This document shows positions 9,506 through 19,700 of a DNA stretch of 64,000 bases, piece by piece (position 1 is the stretch's first letter; each line of letters begins with the position of its first letter). The translations under genes and the position numbers were made by a program. The DNA lies in assembly GCF_024346755.1 (NCBI RefSeq), contig NZ_AP024861.1, positions 62,001-126,000 of the forward strand. The letters run 5' to 3'. This DNA is from Vibrio aerogenes (lineage in GTDB: Bacteria; Pseudomonadota; Gammaproteobacteria; Enterobacterales; Vibrionaceae). The notes beneath the pieces are model-generated. The model did not search any database. It saw only the letters and a program-made list of their open reading frames with translations, and had not been told where the DNA came from.

Positions 9506-10510
9506 TTACATCGCTTCCAGTACCGCCGCTGCCAGCCGGCGTGTGCTGTCTGTTGTGGTCGGGTCATTTTTCATTTGATTCAGTCCGGCTATTATATCTG
9601 AGTCAATTTCATCAGCACTTAGCTTAAACAAAGAGCTAATCGCAGCATTTCTTGTCATTTCGTCTGCGTCAGTCAGATAACTCCGGGCTGTTTCCTGAAT
9701 TTGATACGGTGCGCTGATCTCAGCGAGCCCATCTATCGCTGCAGCCTTTATTTGCTGGTGTGTATCAGACAGCAGCGCTTGTAATCTTTCCTCTACCAGA
9801 GGTTGTATGTTGCTGTCGGCCTGGTGGCCCAGTAGTGTGATGACTTGTCCAAGGAAAGCAGGGTCAGACTGATGATAAGTGGCCTCTACGAGTGCCTGAC
9901 TGAGTGTTGCAGGCAGATGATGAAGGGCCATCATATCCACGAGCTCAAGCCCGAGCTTTTGTGTCTGGCTATCGTTTTGACTGGTGAGCATGTCTGTCGC
10001 AAAGCGTATTGTTTCCTGACTATGATTATTTGCCAGAATATTCAGTAGTTTCCATTTCTCATCATAGGAATGACTGTTGCGGATGGCATTTTCCACTTGC
10101 AAGGCAAGAGCGTCATCTTTTTTGATCAGGAAGGATAAAGTTTGAAATGTATCCGAGGAAAAATCGTTGTCCGGACTGTTTTCTAATTGATTCAGTAACT
10201 GTCCCACATCAGTCGCTGCAAGCCTGGTGCTGTAATGTTCGCTCGTTGGTTGATAACAATTGTTTCCGGTGCATGTCTCTCCGGCTTCGGTCTTGTTCAT
10301 GTTACTGTTGTGAATGCTATCAACGGAAGTCGTTATCGTGTTGGTGCTTATCATTGCAGAGTTATCTGTATATCTGGTGCTCAATTCAGTTGGTGAAATA
10401 TCGGAATTGAACAGAAAAAGAATGTCAGAAATAAAATAACCAGATGCGATGCCAAATAAATATATCAGTATATTTTTCATGCTCAGAAACCCTTTCTTTC
10501 CATTTTTCAT
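9506..10510 (-). CDS. Membrane-anchored HEAT-like repeat protein, function unknown
   Basis: 334 residues. Residues ~10-32 (MKNILIYLFGIASGYFISDI) form a single N-terminal membrane anchor, followed by a Ser/Thr/Asn-rich linker with CTGNNC. From about residue 120 the protein is a string of paired helices; the clearest HEAT-like units are the last ones (IKAAAIDGLAEI and TRNAAISSLFKL). The topology suggests a periplasmic scaffold. The start may be 30 nt further in (10480). No family name recognised and no operon partner: it is convergent with the flavoprotein and divergent from the beta-helix gene. Confidence 0.75.
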   Translation of the reverse strand: MKNGKKGFLSMKNILIYLFGIASGYFISDILFLFNSDISPTELSTRYTDNSAMISTNTITTSVDSIHNSNMNKTEAGETCTGNNCYQPTSEHYSTRLAATDVGQLLNQLENSPDNDFSSDTFQTLSFLIKKDDALALQVENAIRNSHSYDEKWKLLNILANNHSQETIRFATDMLTSQNDSQTQKLGLELVDMMALHHLPATLSQALVEATYHQSDPAFLGQVITLLGHQADSNIQPLVEERLQALLSDTHQQIKAAAIDGLAEISAPYQIQETARSYLTDADEMTRNAAISSLFKLSADEIDSDIIAGLNQMKNDPTTTDSTRRLAAAVLEAM

Positions 10511-10741
10511 TTTCGCTCCGCTAACTGCTTATTTAATCAATTATATCAGTCATAAGAAGTGTTAATTCTATTTCTAACAGAAGACATTATTGATAAGCGT
10601 TTATTACTTTTATGAATGGTATGCTATCAGATGATTGAAATGTATACAGCAATCAATTAACTTGATTCTGGTGTTTTTATAACACTTGTAAATAGTAGGA
10701 ATAACATTATTTAAATAATATCAATTAAAATTGGAAATAAT

Positions 10742-11578
10742 ATGAAAAATACAAAGTTAAAGTTATCACTGACAACGATGGTACTGACATGTTCGCTGTT
10801 TTCAATATCCACGATAGCTGCGGATACCAGTACTATTTCCTCGAAACCTTCAGATACAGTCAAACTACGAACAGGAACCTATGATTTTGGTGGCAGGACG
10901 ATTGACGGCAGTGGGGTTGGAACAGGAAAGCCACTATTCTCCTGTAATAAACAGGCCAAGGTAACGATTAAAAATCTTACCGTAACTAATAACCCCCGTT
11001 ATGCCATGTTTATTCGTTCATGTGATAACCTGAAAATCTCTAATTTTACAATGAAGAACATGTCTAAAAGTAAAGGTGGAATCAGGTTTGATAAAGGATA
11101 TGCCAGTAAAAATGTCACAATCGGAACGATTAAGGCCAGTCATGTTGGTGGCCATGCACTGGAGCTTTGGGATGTCGATGGCTATTCAATCAGCAAGGTC
11201 AATGCCGACAATACCACAGGTTGTGGTGTACTTGTGAATCGCAGTAAAAATGGGACAATCGGAACAGTCACCGGTGATAAAAATGCGCAGGGTGGCGGTT
11301 ATGCGACACTGAGATTTGCCAATAATAACGGTAAAGTCACCGTGAATAAGGTGAAATCACGTAATTCCGGCCGGGGGTTCTTCAGCGTGAGTGGCAGCAG
11401 TAATGCGACTGTAAAGAGTGTAGATATTTCTGGTTCTACCAAAGAAGGTATTTATATTCAGGATGCTAAAAATACAAAAGTTCTTGGCGGAAAATCCAGA
11501 GGAAATCCAAATTGCCGGATCCGCGGCGGTAGCGGAAATTCCATTAAGGCCGATTGTGGTGGGAAAATAGCAAATTAA
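10742..11578 (+). CDS. Secreted right-handed beta-helix protein
   Basis: 278 residues. A Sec signal peptide is clear: basic MKNTKLK, a hydrophobic core and a probable cleavage after STIAA near residue 27. The rest has the periodic short-strand pattern of a parallel beta-helix, e.g. VTIKNLTVTNN, NLKISNFTMKN, KNVTIGTIKAS, GTIGTVTGDK and ATVKSVDISGS, one turn about every 20-25 residues. Two or three Cys pairs may form disulphides. The fold is shared with polysaccharide lyases and phage tail spikes, but no catalytic motif is recognised, so enzyme activity is not claimed. The upstream region is AT-rich. Confidence 0.75.
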   Translation: MKNTKLKLSLTTMVLTCSLFSISTIAADTSTISSKPSDTVKLRTGTYDFGGRTIDGSGVGTGKPLFSCNKQAKVTIKNLTVTNNPRYAMFIRSCDNLKISNFTMKNMSKSKGGIRFDKGYASKNVTIGTIKASHVGGHALELWDVDGYSISKVNADNTTGCGVLVNRSKNGTIGTVTGDKNAQGGGYATLRFANNNGKVTVNKVKSRNSGRGFFSVSGSSNATVKSVDISGSTKEGIYIQDAKNTKVLGGKSRGNPNCRIRGGSGNSIKADCGGKIAN

Positions 11579-11903
11579 AAAGCTTTTACTGTATATTAGT
11601 GAATGCGGAGCCGGAGAGCTCCGCTTACCTGACAGAATGATAAATTGAATTTCTCTTCCGGATCTTTATTTATAGACGCATAGTGAAGTACTTTGTTCGT
11701 CTGTCCACATTTCCTCTTCCCGGTATATTGATGATGATTCTGTTTTTCTGATGGTGATGTTGTTTATTATGCCTGAAATCCAGGTATGAATCTTTGGATT
11801 CACAGTCTCATGAATGACCGGAAATATACCGGTTCACTAATGCCTTAATATAAAGTTATGTGATTTATCAATAATATATTCTGAAGTTATAGGTTATCTT
11901 ATT
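11579..11903. other. Intergenic region with one hairpin
   Basis: No gene seen. A GC-rich stem GCGGAGC/GCTCCGC with a 6-nt loop at 11605-11624 probably ends the beta-helix transcript, though it lacks a T run. A smaller stem TGAATC/GATTCA lies at 11787-11802. The chemoreceptor promoter must lie in the AT-rich 3' part. Confidence 0.5.
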
Positions 11904-13886
11904 ATGTTTGGTTTTAAAAAAATGCTCTATTCTGGTTTTGGAGCACTAACCGTCTTGATGATATTTGTCGGGATTGCCTCTTACAATGCTTTGAATCATT
12001 CGTCTGATGGTTTTACAACTTATCGTGCTTTAGCCAGAACAACGAATTTGTCAGGAAGAATTCAGGCTAATCTTTTGCTCATGAGACTGAATGTGAAAGA
12101 CTACATTCTTTCTTCGGATCTCAAAGATAAAGCTGCTTACGCACAACACCTGAAAAAAACACAAGAATTTATTGAGGCAGCCAAGCAAGTGGTGAAAAAT
12201 CCTCAGCGTAAAGAATCTATTCTGAAAATTTCTCAGCTGCTTGATGAATACAATCAGGGTTTTTCTGAAATTGTGAAACTGAAAGCCTTGAGAAATCATC
12301 ATGTCAATGAAGTGATGAATGTAAAGGGGCCGGAGATCGAAAAAAATCTCAGCAAGGTTTTATTTACTGCAAAAGAAGACGGAGATGTGGAGGTCTCTTA
12401 TATTGCTTCTCTCGGATTGCGTCATTTACTTCTGGCCAGACTTTATGCCCTGAAATTTCTTGATACGAATCAGAAGGAAGCCGTTAAACGGGTCGATCAG
12501 GAGCTGGATGAGCTCTATAAAAGTTTTGCGGATCTTGACTATCGGTTACAGGCCGGTCAGCGGCGGACATTACTGGAAAAAGTGATGTCTGAAACAAAAG
12601 TTTACCGTCAGGCATTTAATCGTGTTGTGGATGCGGTTTTCCGGCGCAATGACATTATCAGGCAGACACTGGACCGGATAGGACCTGTTGCCGCGAATCA
12701 TATTGAAGATATTAAACTTTCGGTCAAGCAAGAGCAGGATACTCTGGGTCCTGAACTCCAAAAAGAAAACCGGATGGCAAATCGTGTTATTGAACTGATC
12801 GTGATGATTTCTGTTGTTGGGGGGCTTTTGATTGGCTTTGGAATTATCCGGATAACCTTCCGGCAGTTGGGAGGCGATCCGAAAGAGGTGTCAGAAATCG
12901 TCAGGCAAGTTTCAGCAGGAGATTTATCGGTCACTTTGAATGCAGGTGAAGAAGCCAAAGGAAGCCTTTATGAGTCGATTCAGGTGATGGTGACTGCACT
13001 GCAGAAAAAAGCGAAGCTTACTCAGCAAATCGCCTCCGGTGATTTGTCTCAGCAGGCTGATATTGTCTCAGAGAAAGATGCGTTGGGGCATTCACTGCAG
13101 GAGATGGTCACAAACCTGACAGCGCTTTTACGGCAGGTACAGGATTCCGGGGAGCAAATCTCAGTCGGTAGTCATCAGATTTCTCAGGCCAGCCAGTCAC
13201 TGGCGGAAGGCGCAGAAGATCAGAGCCGAAGTGTTGAACGTTTGTCTGCTTCGCTGGCTGAGTTATCATCTCAGACCAGTGTGAATGCTGGTTCTGCCGA
13301 AGAGGCCAGTCATCTGGCACTGTTAGCTAAAGACTCGGTCACAAAAGGTCAGGATCAGATGCGAACTCTTGTCACCGCCATGATGGAGATTAAAACCGCC
13401 ACGCACAGTATCACCGATTTTATTAATACAATTGATGAAATTGCAGAGCAAACCAATCTGTTAGCATTGAACGCAGCCATCGAAGCTGCCCGTGCTGGTG
13501 AACAGGGAAAAGGGTTTGCTGTGGTCGCTGATGAAGTGAGATTGCTGGCATCAAGAAGTACTGATGCGGCGCAGGAAACAGCAAAGCTGATTCAAATGGC
13601 TGCAGATAAGACATCCATTGGTGCGGAGATTGCAGAAAATACGTCTGAATCTTTGGGGGTTGTTTTTGATCAGATGAACAGTAGTGCCGATTTAATTGCT
13701 CAAATTGCTCAGGCAAGCAAGGAACAGTCGCTTGGCGTGGATGAAGCGCATCAGGCGGTTGCTTTAATCGAAGAAGTCACCCGGGGGAATGCTGCTGCCT
13801 CTGTTGAAGCGGCGGCCGCAGTGGATGAACTGGCTTCACAAACCAGAATGATGCGCGATATGCTGAAAAGATTCTCTTTCCATTAG
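11904..13886 (+). CDS. Methyl-accepting chemotaxis protein with HBM-type sensor
   Basis: 660-residue transmembrane chemoreceptor. First TM at residues ~12-30, a long all-helical periplasmic sensor (~35-285) with the size and pattern of a helical bimodular (HBM) domain, second TM ~295-318, HAMP to about 375, then the signalling hairpin. The hairpin tip [36 protein letters not shown] is diagnostic. HBM receptors bind small organic acids in characterised cases; the ligand here is not known. Monocistronic, like many Vibrio receptors. Confidence 0.92.
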   Translation: MFGFKKMLYSGFGALTVLMIFVGIASYNALNHSSDGFTTYRALARTTNLSGRIQANLLLMRLNVKDYILSSDLKDKAAYAQHLKKTQEFIEAAKQVVKNPQRKESILKISQLLDEYNQGFSEIVKLKALRNHHVNEVMNVKGPEIEKNLSKVLFTAKEDGDVEVSYIASLGLRHLLLARLYALKFLDTNQKEAVKRVDQELDELYKSFADLDYRLQAGQRRTLLEKVMSETKVYRQAFNRVVDAVFRRNDIIRQTLDRIGPVAANHIEDIKLSVKQEQDTLGPELQKENRMANRVIELIVMISVVGGLLIGFGIIRITFRQLGGDPKEVSEIVRQVSAGDLSVTLNAGEEAKGSLYESIQVMVTALQKKAKLTQQIASGDLSQQADIVSEKDALGHSLQEMVTNLTALLRQVQDSGEQISVGSHQISQASQSLAEGAEDQSRSVERLSASLAELSSQTSVNAGSAEEASHLALLAKDSVTKGQDQMRTLVTAMMEIKTATHSITDFINTIDEIAEQTNLLALNAAIEAARAGEQGKGFAVVADEVRLLASRSTDAAQETAKLIQMAADKTSIGAEIAENTSESLGVVFDQMNSSADLIAQIAQASKEQSLGVDEAHQAVALIEEVTRGNAAASVEAAAAVDELASQTRMMRDMLKRFSFH

Positions 13887-13975
13887 AGCGTGTTTATCTT
13901 CCACAGGCTCCGGCAGGAACGGTAATGAAAGATAAACAAGCTCTAGCGTCAGGCCTGAGTGTAAAAGCCTGATGC
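13885..13975. repeat. Two stem-loops after the chemoreceptor gene
   Basis: AGAGCGTGTTTATCTT at 13885-13900 pairs with 13929-13944 (15 of 16 positions) around a 28-nt loop. A second stem, GCGTCAGGC with GCCTGATGC, is at 13946-13975. Together they probably stop transcription from the + strand; the first arm also looks like part of an intergenic repeat family. Confidence 0.5.
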
Positions 13976-14046
13976 TTCAGTAAATTATTTGGTATTGGGA
14001 AATAATACTTTTTTGAATAAAGTATTATTTCCTGATCCGTACCGAC

Positions 14047-14304
14047 TCAACCCTGAGTAGTCAGGAATGAAGCCATATAGCCATTGAGAAACAGGTGGCA
14101 GGCCCGTCCTTTCCCCTGAAATAAAACCATTGAATCATCATTTGCTGCAATTTCCGGTGCCGCCTTGGCGATACAATAATGATTCTCGCGGGAAAGCAGG
14201 GAAAGCTTTTCCTGCCGTGAATCAGAAGCCAGCTCATTAATACACTGTATTTGTGCTGAAATAACCGGTAAATAGCTATTCTTTGCGATATCTGTACCAT
14301 GCAT
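14047..14304 (-). CDS. Hypothetical 85-residue protein divergent from the repressor gene
   Basis: Unrecognised. The frame MHGTDIAKNSYLPVISAQIQ... ends LFLNGYMASFLTTQG; a second overlapping frame (14061-14300) is also open, and the choice rests on start position and more protein-like composition. Only a weak AAGAA-type ribosome site is visible. Its start faces the regulator at 14424 across a 119-bp gap with a palindromic operator, so it may be under that regulator's control, like the lytic-side gene of a phage switch. Function unknown. Confidence 0.45.
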   Translation of the reverse strand: MHGTDIAKNSYLPVISAQIQCINELASDSRQEKLSLLSRENHYCIAKAAPEIAANDDSMVLFQGKGRACHLFLNGYMASFLTTQG

Positions 14305-14363
14305 AACGTTGTTCTTTATAATTATTTAATAATACTTTGTGTTTCATTTTAATCCCTTCTCTT

Positions 14364-14382
14364 TTAAATGCAATGCATTTAA
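14364..14382. promoter_or_regulatory. 19-bp palindromic operator candidate
   Basis: TTAAATGCAATGCATTTAA is a perfect palindrome around one central base, in the divergent gap 42 bp upstream of the XRE regulator. Size and place suit binding by that regulator and autoregulation. Confidence 0.6.
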
Positions 14383-14423
14383 GTTAATATCTTTTGGTTG
14401 TATATTGATAGATAGGTAACTTT

Positions 14424-14975
14424 ATGAGGCATATCGGTGACAGGCTCAGGGAAACCATGAGAATGCGGGGAATCAGTGCGACACAATTGGCGCGCGAGCT
14501 GAATTTAGGGAAGGGCCACATCAGTAATATTATGACCGGCCGTATTCAGTCCCCTAAAAAGCATCTTCCTGCGATTGCTGATTATCTTCAGGTTTCTCAA
14601 TCATGGTTACTGACTGGTGAAGGAAGCTATGAAGAACTCCCGGTTGCTGTCTTTCCTGTATACGAAATGAAAGCTGGTATGAAGCAGCAGGCCGGGATGT
14701 GTAAAGTTCCTGGTATGTTTAGCAGTGATGAGAATTTTGGCGTTATTTCGGATTCTCTGCCGAGACATTGTCTGGTGATCGTTTCGTCGGAAAATACCGG
14801 AGATGGCCTTTATTTGGTTGAAGATGATCAGCACCGGCTGGTGATTGCCAGCCGGAATGATTTGGTGACCCGACTTGAATGGTCTTATCTGTCAGCAACA
14901 GAACCACATCAACCGTCAGTCATTGGCAAAATCGAAATGATAATCGATAAAGAGACGTATATATATGAAACTTAA
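14424..14975 (+). CDS. XRE-family, phage-repressor-like transcriptional regulator
   Basis: 183 residues. An N-terminal Cro/CI-type HTH (residues ~4-62: IGDRLRETMRMRGISATQLARELNLGKGHISNIMTGR, then the YLQVSQSWLLTGEG ending) is followed by a beta-rich C-terminal domain resembling the S24/LexA-like half of CI repressors. I could not identify the Ser-Lys autocleavage pair with certainty. Its 3' end overlaps the next gene by 11 bp, so regulator and transporter are translationally coupled. The palindrome at 14364-14382 is the likely operator. Not part of a visible prophage. Confidence 0.85.
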   Translation: MRHIGDRLRETMRMRGISATQLARELNLGKGHISNIMTGRIQSPKKHLPAIADYLQVSQSWLLTGEGSYEELPVAVFPVYEMKAGMKQQAGMCKVPGMFSSDENFGVISDSLPRHCLVIVSSENTGDGLYLVEDDQHRLVIASRNDLVTRLEWSYLSATEPHQPSVIGKIEMIIDKETYIYET

Positions 14976-15777
14976 AATAGTTAAACACACGTCTGACAGT
15001 ATTCTTTACGAGTCAGATAAGGGCGTCAGACTGCATGCATCAGCAGATGACTTACTGAAAAAAAACGTATTGCTGATGTTTGACAGCAAAGACAGGGCAT
15101 TAATTCGTGAATTGTCGACCGGGTATATTTCACAAAAAGACGAGTATGACTTTTTCTGGATCGGTGGTCTGTTTGCATTTTATCTGGTGTTTCTGTTACT
15201 GGCGATTCCGATGTCCCCTGATACGGTGCATATCTTTCACACCGCACAGCCTGCCGGGATCCTTATTTTCCCCTTAACTTTTATCATCCTGGACTCGGTC
15301 AATGAGATTTTTCAATATCGCTATGCAAGACAACTGACCTGCATGGCCGCTGTCGTCATGGTGATGGCGTCAGCACTGGTTTATATCACGCTGAATATCT
15401 TTACCTTATCTGATGCTTACCTGAGTGTATTTGGTAAATTGCCGAAGTTATATCTGGTCAACGCGTTATGTTTGTTACTGGCAGACCAGACGAACAATCT
15501 GATTTTCCGCTCTCTGCGCTACCGGTTAGCAAGGTGCCCGCTTTGGTTGCGTTGCATTGTGTCAACCAGTTGTGGCCAGATTACTTATACGATTGTGTGG
15601 ATTTCTCTATTCTTTGGTACATCGGTCAGTACCGGCCTGATTTCCCGGATTATCGATAACTACGGGTTCAAGATTGTATATGCGGCTTGTTTAATTCCGG
15701 TCACTTACGCCATTGTCGCTGTGTACCGGAGTCGTAAACCACAGCATCGGGAAGAAGCGGCATCAGCTTCGTCCTGA
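14965..15777 (+). CDS. VUT/YhhQ-family transporter with a soluble N-terminal extension
   Basis: 270 residues. The membrane part (from ~residue 62) has about six helices with the VUT pattern FPLTFIILDSVNEIFQYRYARQL, DQTNNLIFRSLR, CGQITYTIVWISLFFG and IIDNYGFKIVYAACLIPVTY, matching the family of YhhQ, which imports queuosine precursors (preQ0/preQ1). The first ~60 residues are a hydrophilic extension absent from E. coli YhhQ. Coupling to a repressor-like gene is unusual. Queuosine-precursor or related uptake is inferred from the family only; no preQ1 riboswitch is apparent. Confidence 0.8.
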   Translation: MKLKIVKHTSDSILYESDKGVRLHASADDLLKKNVLLMFDSKDRALIRELSTGYISQKDEYDFFWIGGLFAFYLVFLLLAIPMSPDTVHIFHTAQPAGILIFPLTFIILDSVNEIFQYRYARQLTCMAAVVMVMASALVYITLNIFTLSDAYLSVFGKLPKLYLVNALCLLLADQTNNLIFRSLRYRLARCPLWLRCIVSTSCGQITYTIVWISLFFGTSVSTGLISRIIDNYGFKIVYAACLIPVTYAIVAVYRSRKPQHREEAASASS

Positions 15778-15798
15778 GTGAATGAGGTGGATTGATTC

Positions 15799-15830
15799 AA
15801 AACCGGAGCTTTCATGGCTTCGGTTTTTTT
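15799..15830 (+). terminator. Rho-independent terminator
   Basis: 11-bp stem AAAACCGGAGC / GCTTCGGTTTT (one G-U) with a 7-nt loop and a run of seven T; ends the regulator-transporter operon. Confidence 0.88.
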
Positions 15831-15939
15831 ATGTACGATTTTTTTATGCACGATATAGAGACGAAGATGAATCTTGATCTGATGTGAGTCATGACTCAAT
15901 ATGTGTCTCATGTCATTGATAAAACGAAAGAAGAGACAG

Positions 15940-16782
15940 ATGCAGGAAGAATATTTGCAATACTATGCATCATTTGATGAAGACCAGCGGCTGACCCGCC
16001 AGCATATTACCCGAATCGAGTTTGATACCACACAATATGTTCTGGCGCCTTATGTTCAGCCGGACTCATCTCAGCGGGATTCCGGCCAGCCAAAAAGTCT
16101 GACAGAATTTGGTGCAGCAACCGGGCGATATGCTTTGTTTTATGCACAACAAGGGCTGGATGTCACGGCTGTCGAACTGGTGCCTGAGCTGGTCAGTCAG
16201 CTCCGCAAGAATGCCGCTGATGCGAAAGCAGAGCTGAACATCCATCAGGCGAATGCGACTGATGTCAGCTTTATCGCCGATGCTTCACAGGATGTCGTGT
16301 TGATCTTAGGGCCGCTGTATCACATTCAGCAGGCCAGTGATCGGGAGTCCGTGATGCGGGAAGCGTATCGGATCCTTAAACCCGGAGGCGTGGTTGCGAT
16401 TGCTTATATCAGCCGTTTCTTTGTCGCAGGTTTACTGGCGAAAATGTCTGCTTCTCTGGTGACGCCTGAGATTTTAAGTGAACTGAGGGAAACCGGCTTA
16501 GTCACGACACCAGAGGTCTACAGATTCTTCCGCACCGGTTATTTTGCCACACCGCAGGAAATTGAGGATTTAGCCACGCAGAGCGGGTTTCACATCAAGG
16601 ACCACCTCGCAACGGATGGTTGTGTGCGTTACATCGGCCAGCAAGTCAACGAACTCTCTGAAACACAGTATCAGGCCTGGCTGAAGTATCATTTATCAAC
16701 CTGTCGCGAGCCTTCGTTATTCGGGACCAGCAACCACGGGTTGGTGATCGCTGGTAAGTGTGACCAGGGTCAAAGACCCTAG
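15940..16782 (+). CDS. Class I SAM-dependent methyltransferase
   Basis: About 280 residues. Motif I is EFGAATGRYALFYAQQGLDVTAVELVPELV, with a later motif DVVLILGPLYHIQQASDRESVMREAYRILKPGGVVAIAYISR, typical of the Methyltransf_11/25 group. The start is set at ATG 15940 behind AGAAGAG; a start at 15901 would add 13 basic residues. Substrate unknown. The stop overlaps the 3' end of the convergent LRR gene by four bases. GAATGR replaces the usual DxGxGxG glycine loop. Confidence 0.82.
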   Translation: MQEEYLQYYASFDEDQRLTRQHITRIEFDTTQYVLAPYVQPDSSQRDSGQPKSLTEFGAATGRYALFYAQQGLDVTAVELVPELVSQLRKNAADAKAELNIHQANATDVSFIADASQDVVLILGPLYHIQQASDRESVMREAYRILKPGGVVAIAYISRFFVAGLLAKMSASLVTPEILSELRETGLVTTPEVYRFFRTGYFATPQEIEDLATQSGFHIKDHLATDGCVRYIGQQVNELSETQYQAWLKYHLSTCREPSLFGTSNHGLVIAGKCDQGQRP

Positions 16783-19700
16783 CTTTTAGGTTGTGTCATT
16801 TTCCGCAGTTTATTTGCAAGCTGTGTCCAGGCGTCTTCCGGATATTCCCAGCGATTGATGGGTTTTAAGCGCTGGTTTTCATCATCCATCGGGAAGAACT
16901 GAAACCGCCCCATCGGCGTTGGCGTGGCAGCCGTCTGATTATTGCGGGCTTCTTCCGGAATTACATTCCAGTGCTGAAAATCACACTGACTGATCAATAC
17001 CGGGAAAATATCTGCCTGACCTTCGGCCTTGCGGGTCAGGGCCATCGGCATCTCTACACCGTGCACATAGCTGGAGGCAATAAAACTCTGGCTGACCAGC
17101 ATGATAACAATATCCGCTTCTGCAAGGGCGTCGGTAATCGTTTTATGCCAGTCATCACCGGGGTTGATCAAGCCATCCTGCCAAATCTCGATCAGCCCGT
17201 CACGTTCAAGGTTAATCAGATAGGTTTGCAGTGTTTGGCGGTGCTGAATGTCTTCATGAGAATAAGAGATAAATACTTTTTTCACCTGGGATAACCTTCT
17301 GTGAGTAAAGGGAGCAAATGGGGTAATGGCTGTGTGTTCCGGCTGGTGTTGTGCCGCAGGTTCGATACGCACCACCGGCAGTCGGGGCTGGTGATGTTCA
17401 GCATTCGTCAGCGCTGTGGCAGAAATATAGGCTTCACCATCCAGCGAGAGATATAAATCTTTCGGGGGAGTCAGATAAACCTTCTGAAGGGTGTGTATCT
17501 GTTGCTCAAATGATGCTGCCAGGGTTTTTTCTTCTGATCCCAGAAGCGCCCCTAAATCTTCCTCACTCTCTTCGAAAAATTCAAAGCGTTTGGCATACCG
17601 TTTGAGCGACTGAATCATCAGCTCGCCTGTATCCGGCTGTTGCCGTTCCGGAGGGAGCGCCTTAAATGCGTTAAAACCTTGTATAAACGTTTTTAAGCCG
17701 GTCACTGGTGCATCATGATATAAACCGAGCATGACATAATAGATGTATTGCAGGTGCTCAAGCCGGGTTGCTGGATTGGGCTGGCTGAGATACACCTGAA
17801 CTTTAAGCTGCTCGCCAAAAATCAGCTGAATCAGTACCTTGCTGGCTACCCGATCCGTGCTGCCATGACCTAACGTAAACAGCAACTGATTACGCCAGAA
17901 TTTTTTCATATCCGGTAAATCACCAAAGTGACAGATCAACTGGTTAATCAACCCCAGCGGCAGATAACGCCGGAACCACAGACTGAACGCCAGTGAATCG
18001 GCCAGCCCCAGTGTCAGCAGCTGATAATCCGCATTCTGCGCTCCGGCCAGAGGCAGATAATTGGGCACAATATATTCCTCACCATCCGGATTATGCCGGT
18101 GAAGAAACAGCACTTTTTCTGCTTCCAGCACTTTCAGGATGTTTGGATGAAAATCTTTAAATGTGTTGACCGGCACCCGTCCCTGATGGTGTTTGATTGC
18201 GTTTTTATTGAGCACCTTTTCATGGACGTAGCGGGCAAAACCAATAGGGTTCAGCCAAACGGTTTCAGGATCAATGTTGGGGTAATAAAGCACTAACCCT
18301 TGCAAATGTAATTGGCTGAATTCAGCTTTGAGATTATCTAAGCTCTTAATGTCCGGGTGATAGTATTTTATCCAGCTTTTGACTTCCACAGGCAGGTGTT
18401 GCCTGTGATTTGTTTTACTGTGTTGCTCCAGTACTTTCCCCAGAAATCCCTGATACCACTTGGGGCCGGGAACCGTTTTGGTATGGGCTTTCACTAACGT
18501 ATCCAATTGCGCCCGGAAGTAACGCAGGCTGTGTTGATTGAGCGTGCTGTTTTTCTGTGGATTTAAGCCGACAAAGTGCTGATTTAGTGCCGGAGTCTCT
18601 TGTTGATGTTCGGGGGCAGTACATTCATCTGCATGGGTTTGTACCAGCAACAAGGGGGCTGGTGTTGGTTGTTCTTCTTCCGTGAAGGTTGGTTTCGGCT
18701 GGTTGTATTGCCAGTAGCCAAGCCAGTAATCCAGGCAAAAATGGCGGGTGGTAAGCTGGTTACTGTCTTCTGCGAGTTCGTTGCAGTTACAGCCTCGGTG
18801 CCATAACAGGCAGGTTACGGCTAACCGGCTGACAAATACCCGGTAAATGCCGTGGTAATAATCCTGTCCGCCAAAGTCATAGAATAGGGCCGATGGCAGT
18901 TGCACCTTCGCTTTATTTTTCTCCGGCTCTGCATCAGGTAACTGATAAGGCTGAATATTCAAAATATGGGTGGAATCAGATTCGTTTGGCAGTTCATGAT
19001 GGGTTAAGTAATGGACTAAGCTGGATTTCCCGGCGGCATGGTTGCCGAGGAACAGGACTTTAGCGGGGAGTTTAAGTGTTATATGCTCGTCATCTAACCG
19101 GGCCAGCAGGTTTTTGATGGTGTCTAAGTTGTTTTCAAAGAGGGCTAATTGAATGCCGTAGATTTCTTCCAGTGGATTACCATGCAGGTATAATTCGTCA
19201 AGTTGGTGAATGATGGGGCGAAGTGGCTCAAGGTCTTTAATTTGGCCATCGTCTACATCCAATCGTTTTAGTTGAGTCAGGTTCTCAATGCCTTGCAGGC
19301 TGGTGAGGTTGTCACAGCGACTTAAATCCAGTTGTTGTAGCTGAGGCAGTTTTTCAAGGCCTTGCAAGCTGGTGAGGTTGTTACAGCCTGTTAAATCCAG
19401 TTGTTTTAGCTGAGTCAGCTTTTCAATGCCTTTCAAGCTGGTGAGGTTCTTACTGAATCTCAAACTCAGCTGTTGTAGCTGAGACAGGTTTTCAATACCT
19501 TTCAGGCTGGTGAGGTTGTCACAGCGACTTAAATCCAGTTGTTGTAGCTGAGACAGATTTTCAATGCCTTGCAGGCTGGTGAGGTTTTCACAGCCTGTTA
19601 AATCCAGTTGTTGTAGCTGAGTCAGCTTTTCAATGCCTTTCAAGCTGGTGAGGTTCTTACTGAATCTCAAACTCAGCTGTTGTAGCTGAGACAGGTTTTC

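Noticed and set aside
14424..15777. Prophage remnant
   Set aside because: Only the regulator is phage-like; no integrase, attachment site or structural genes are nearby, and it is coupled to a transporter.
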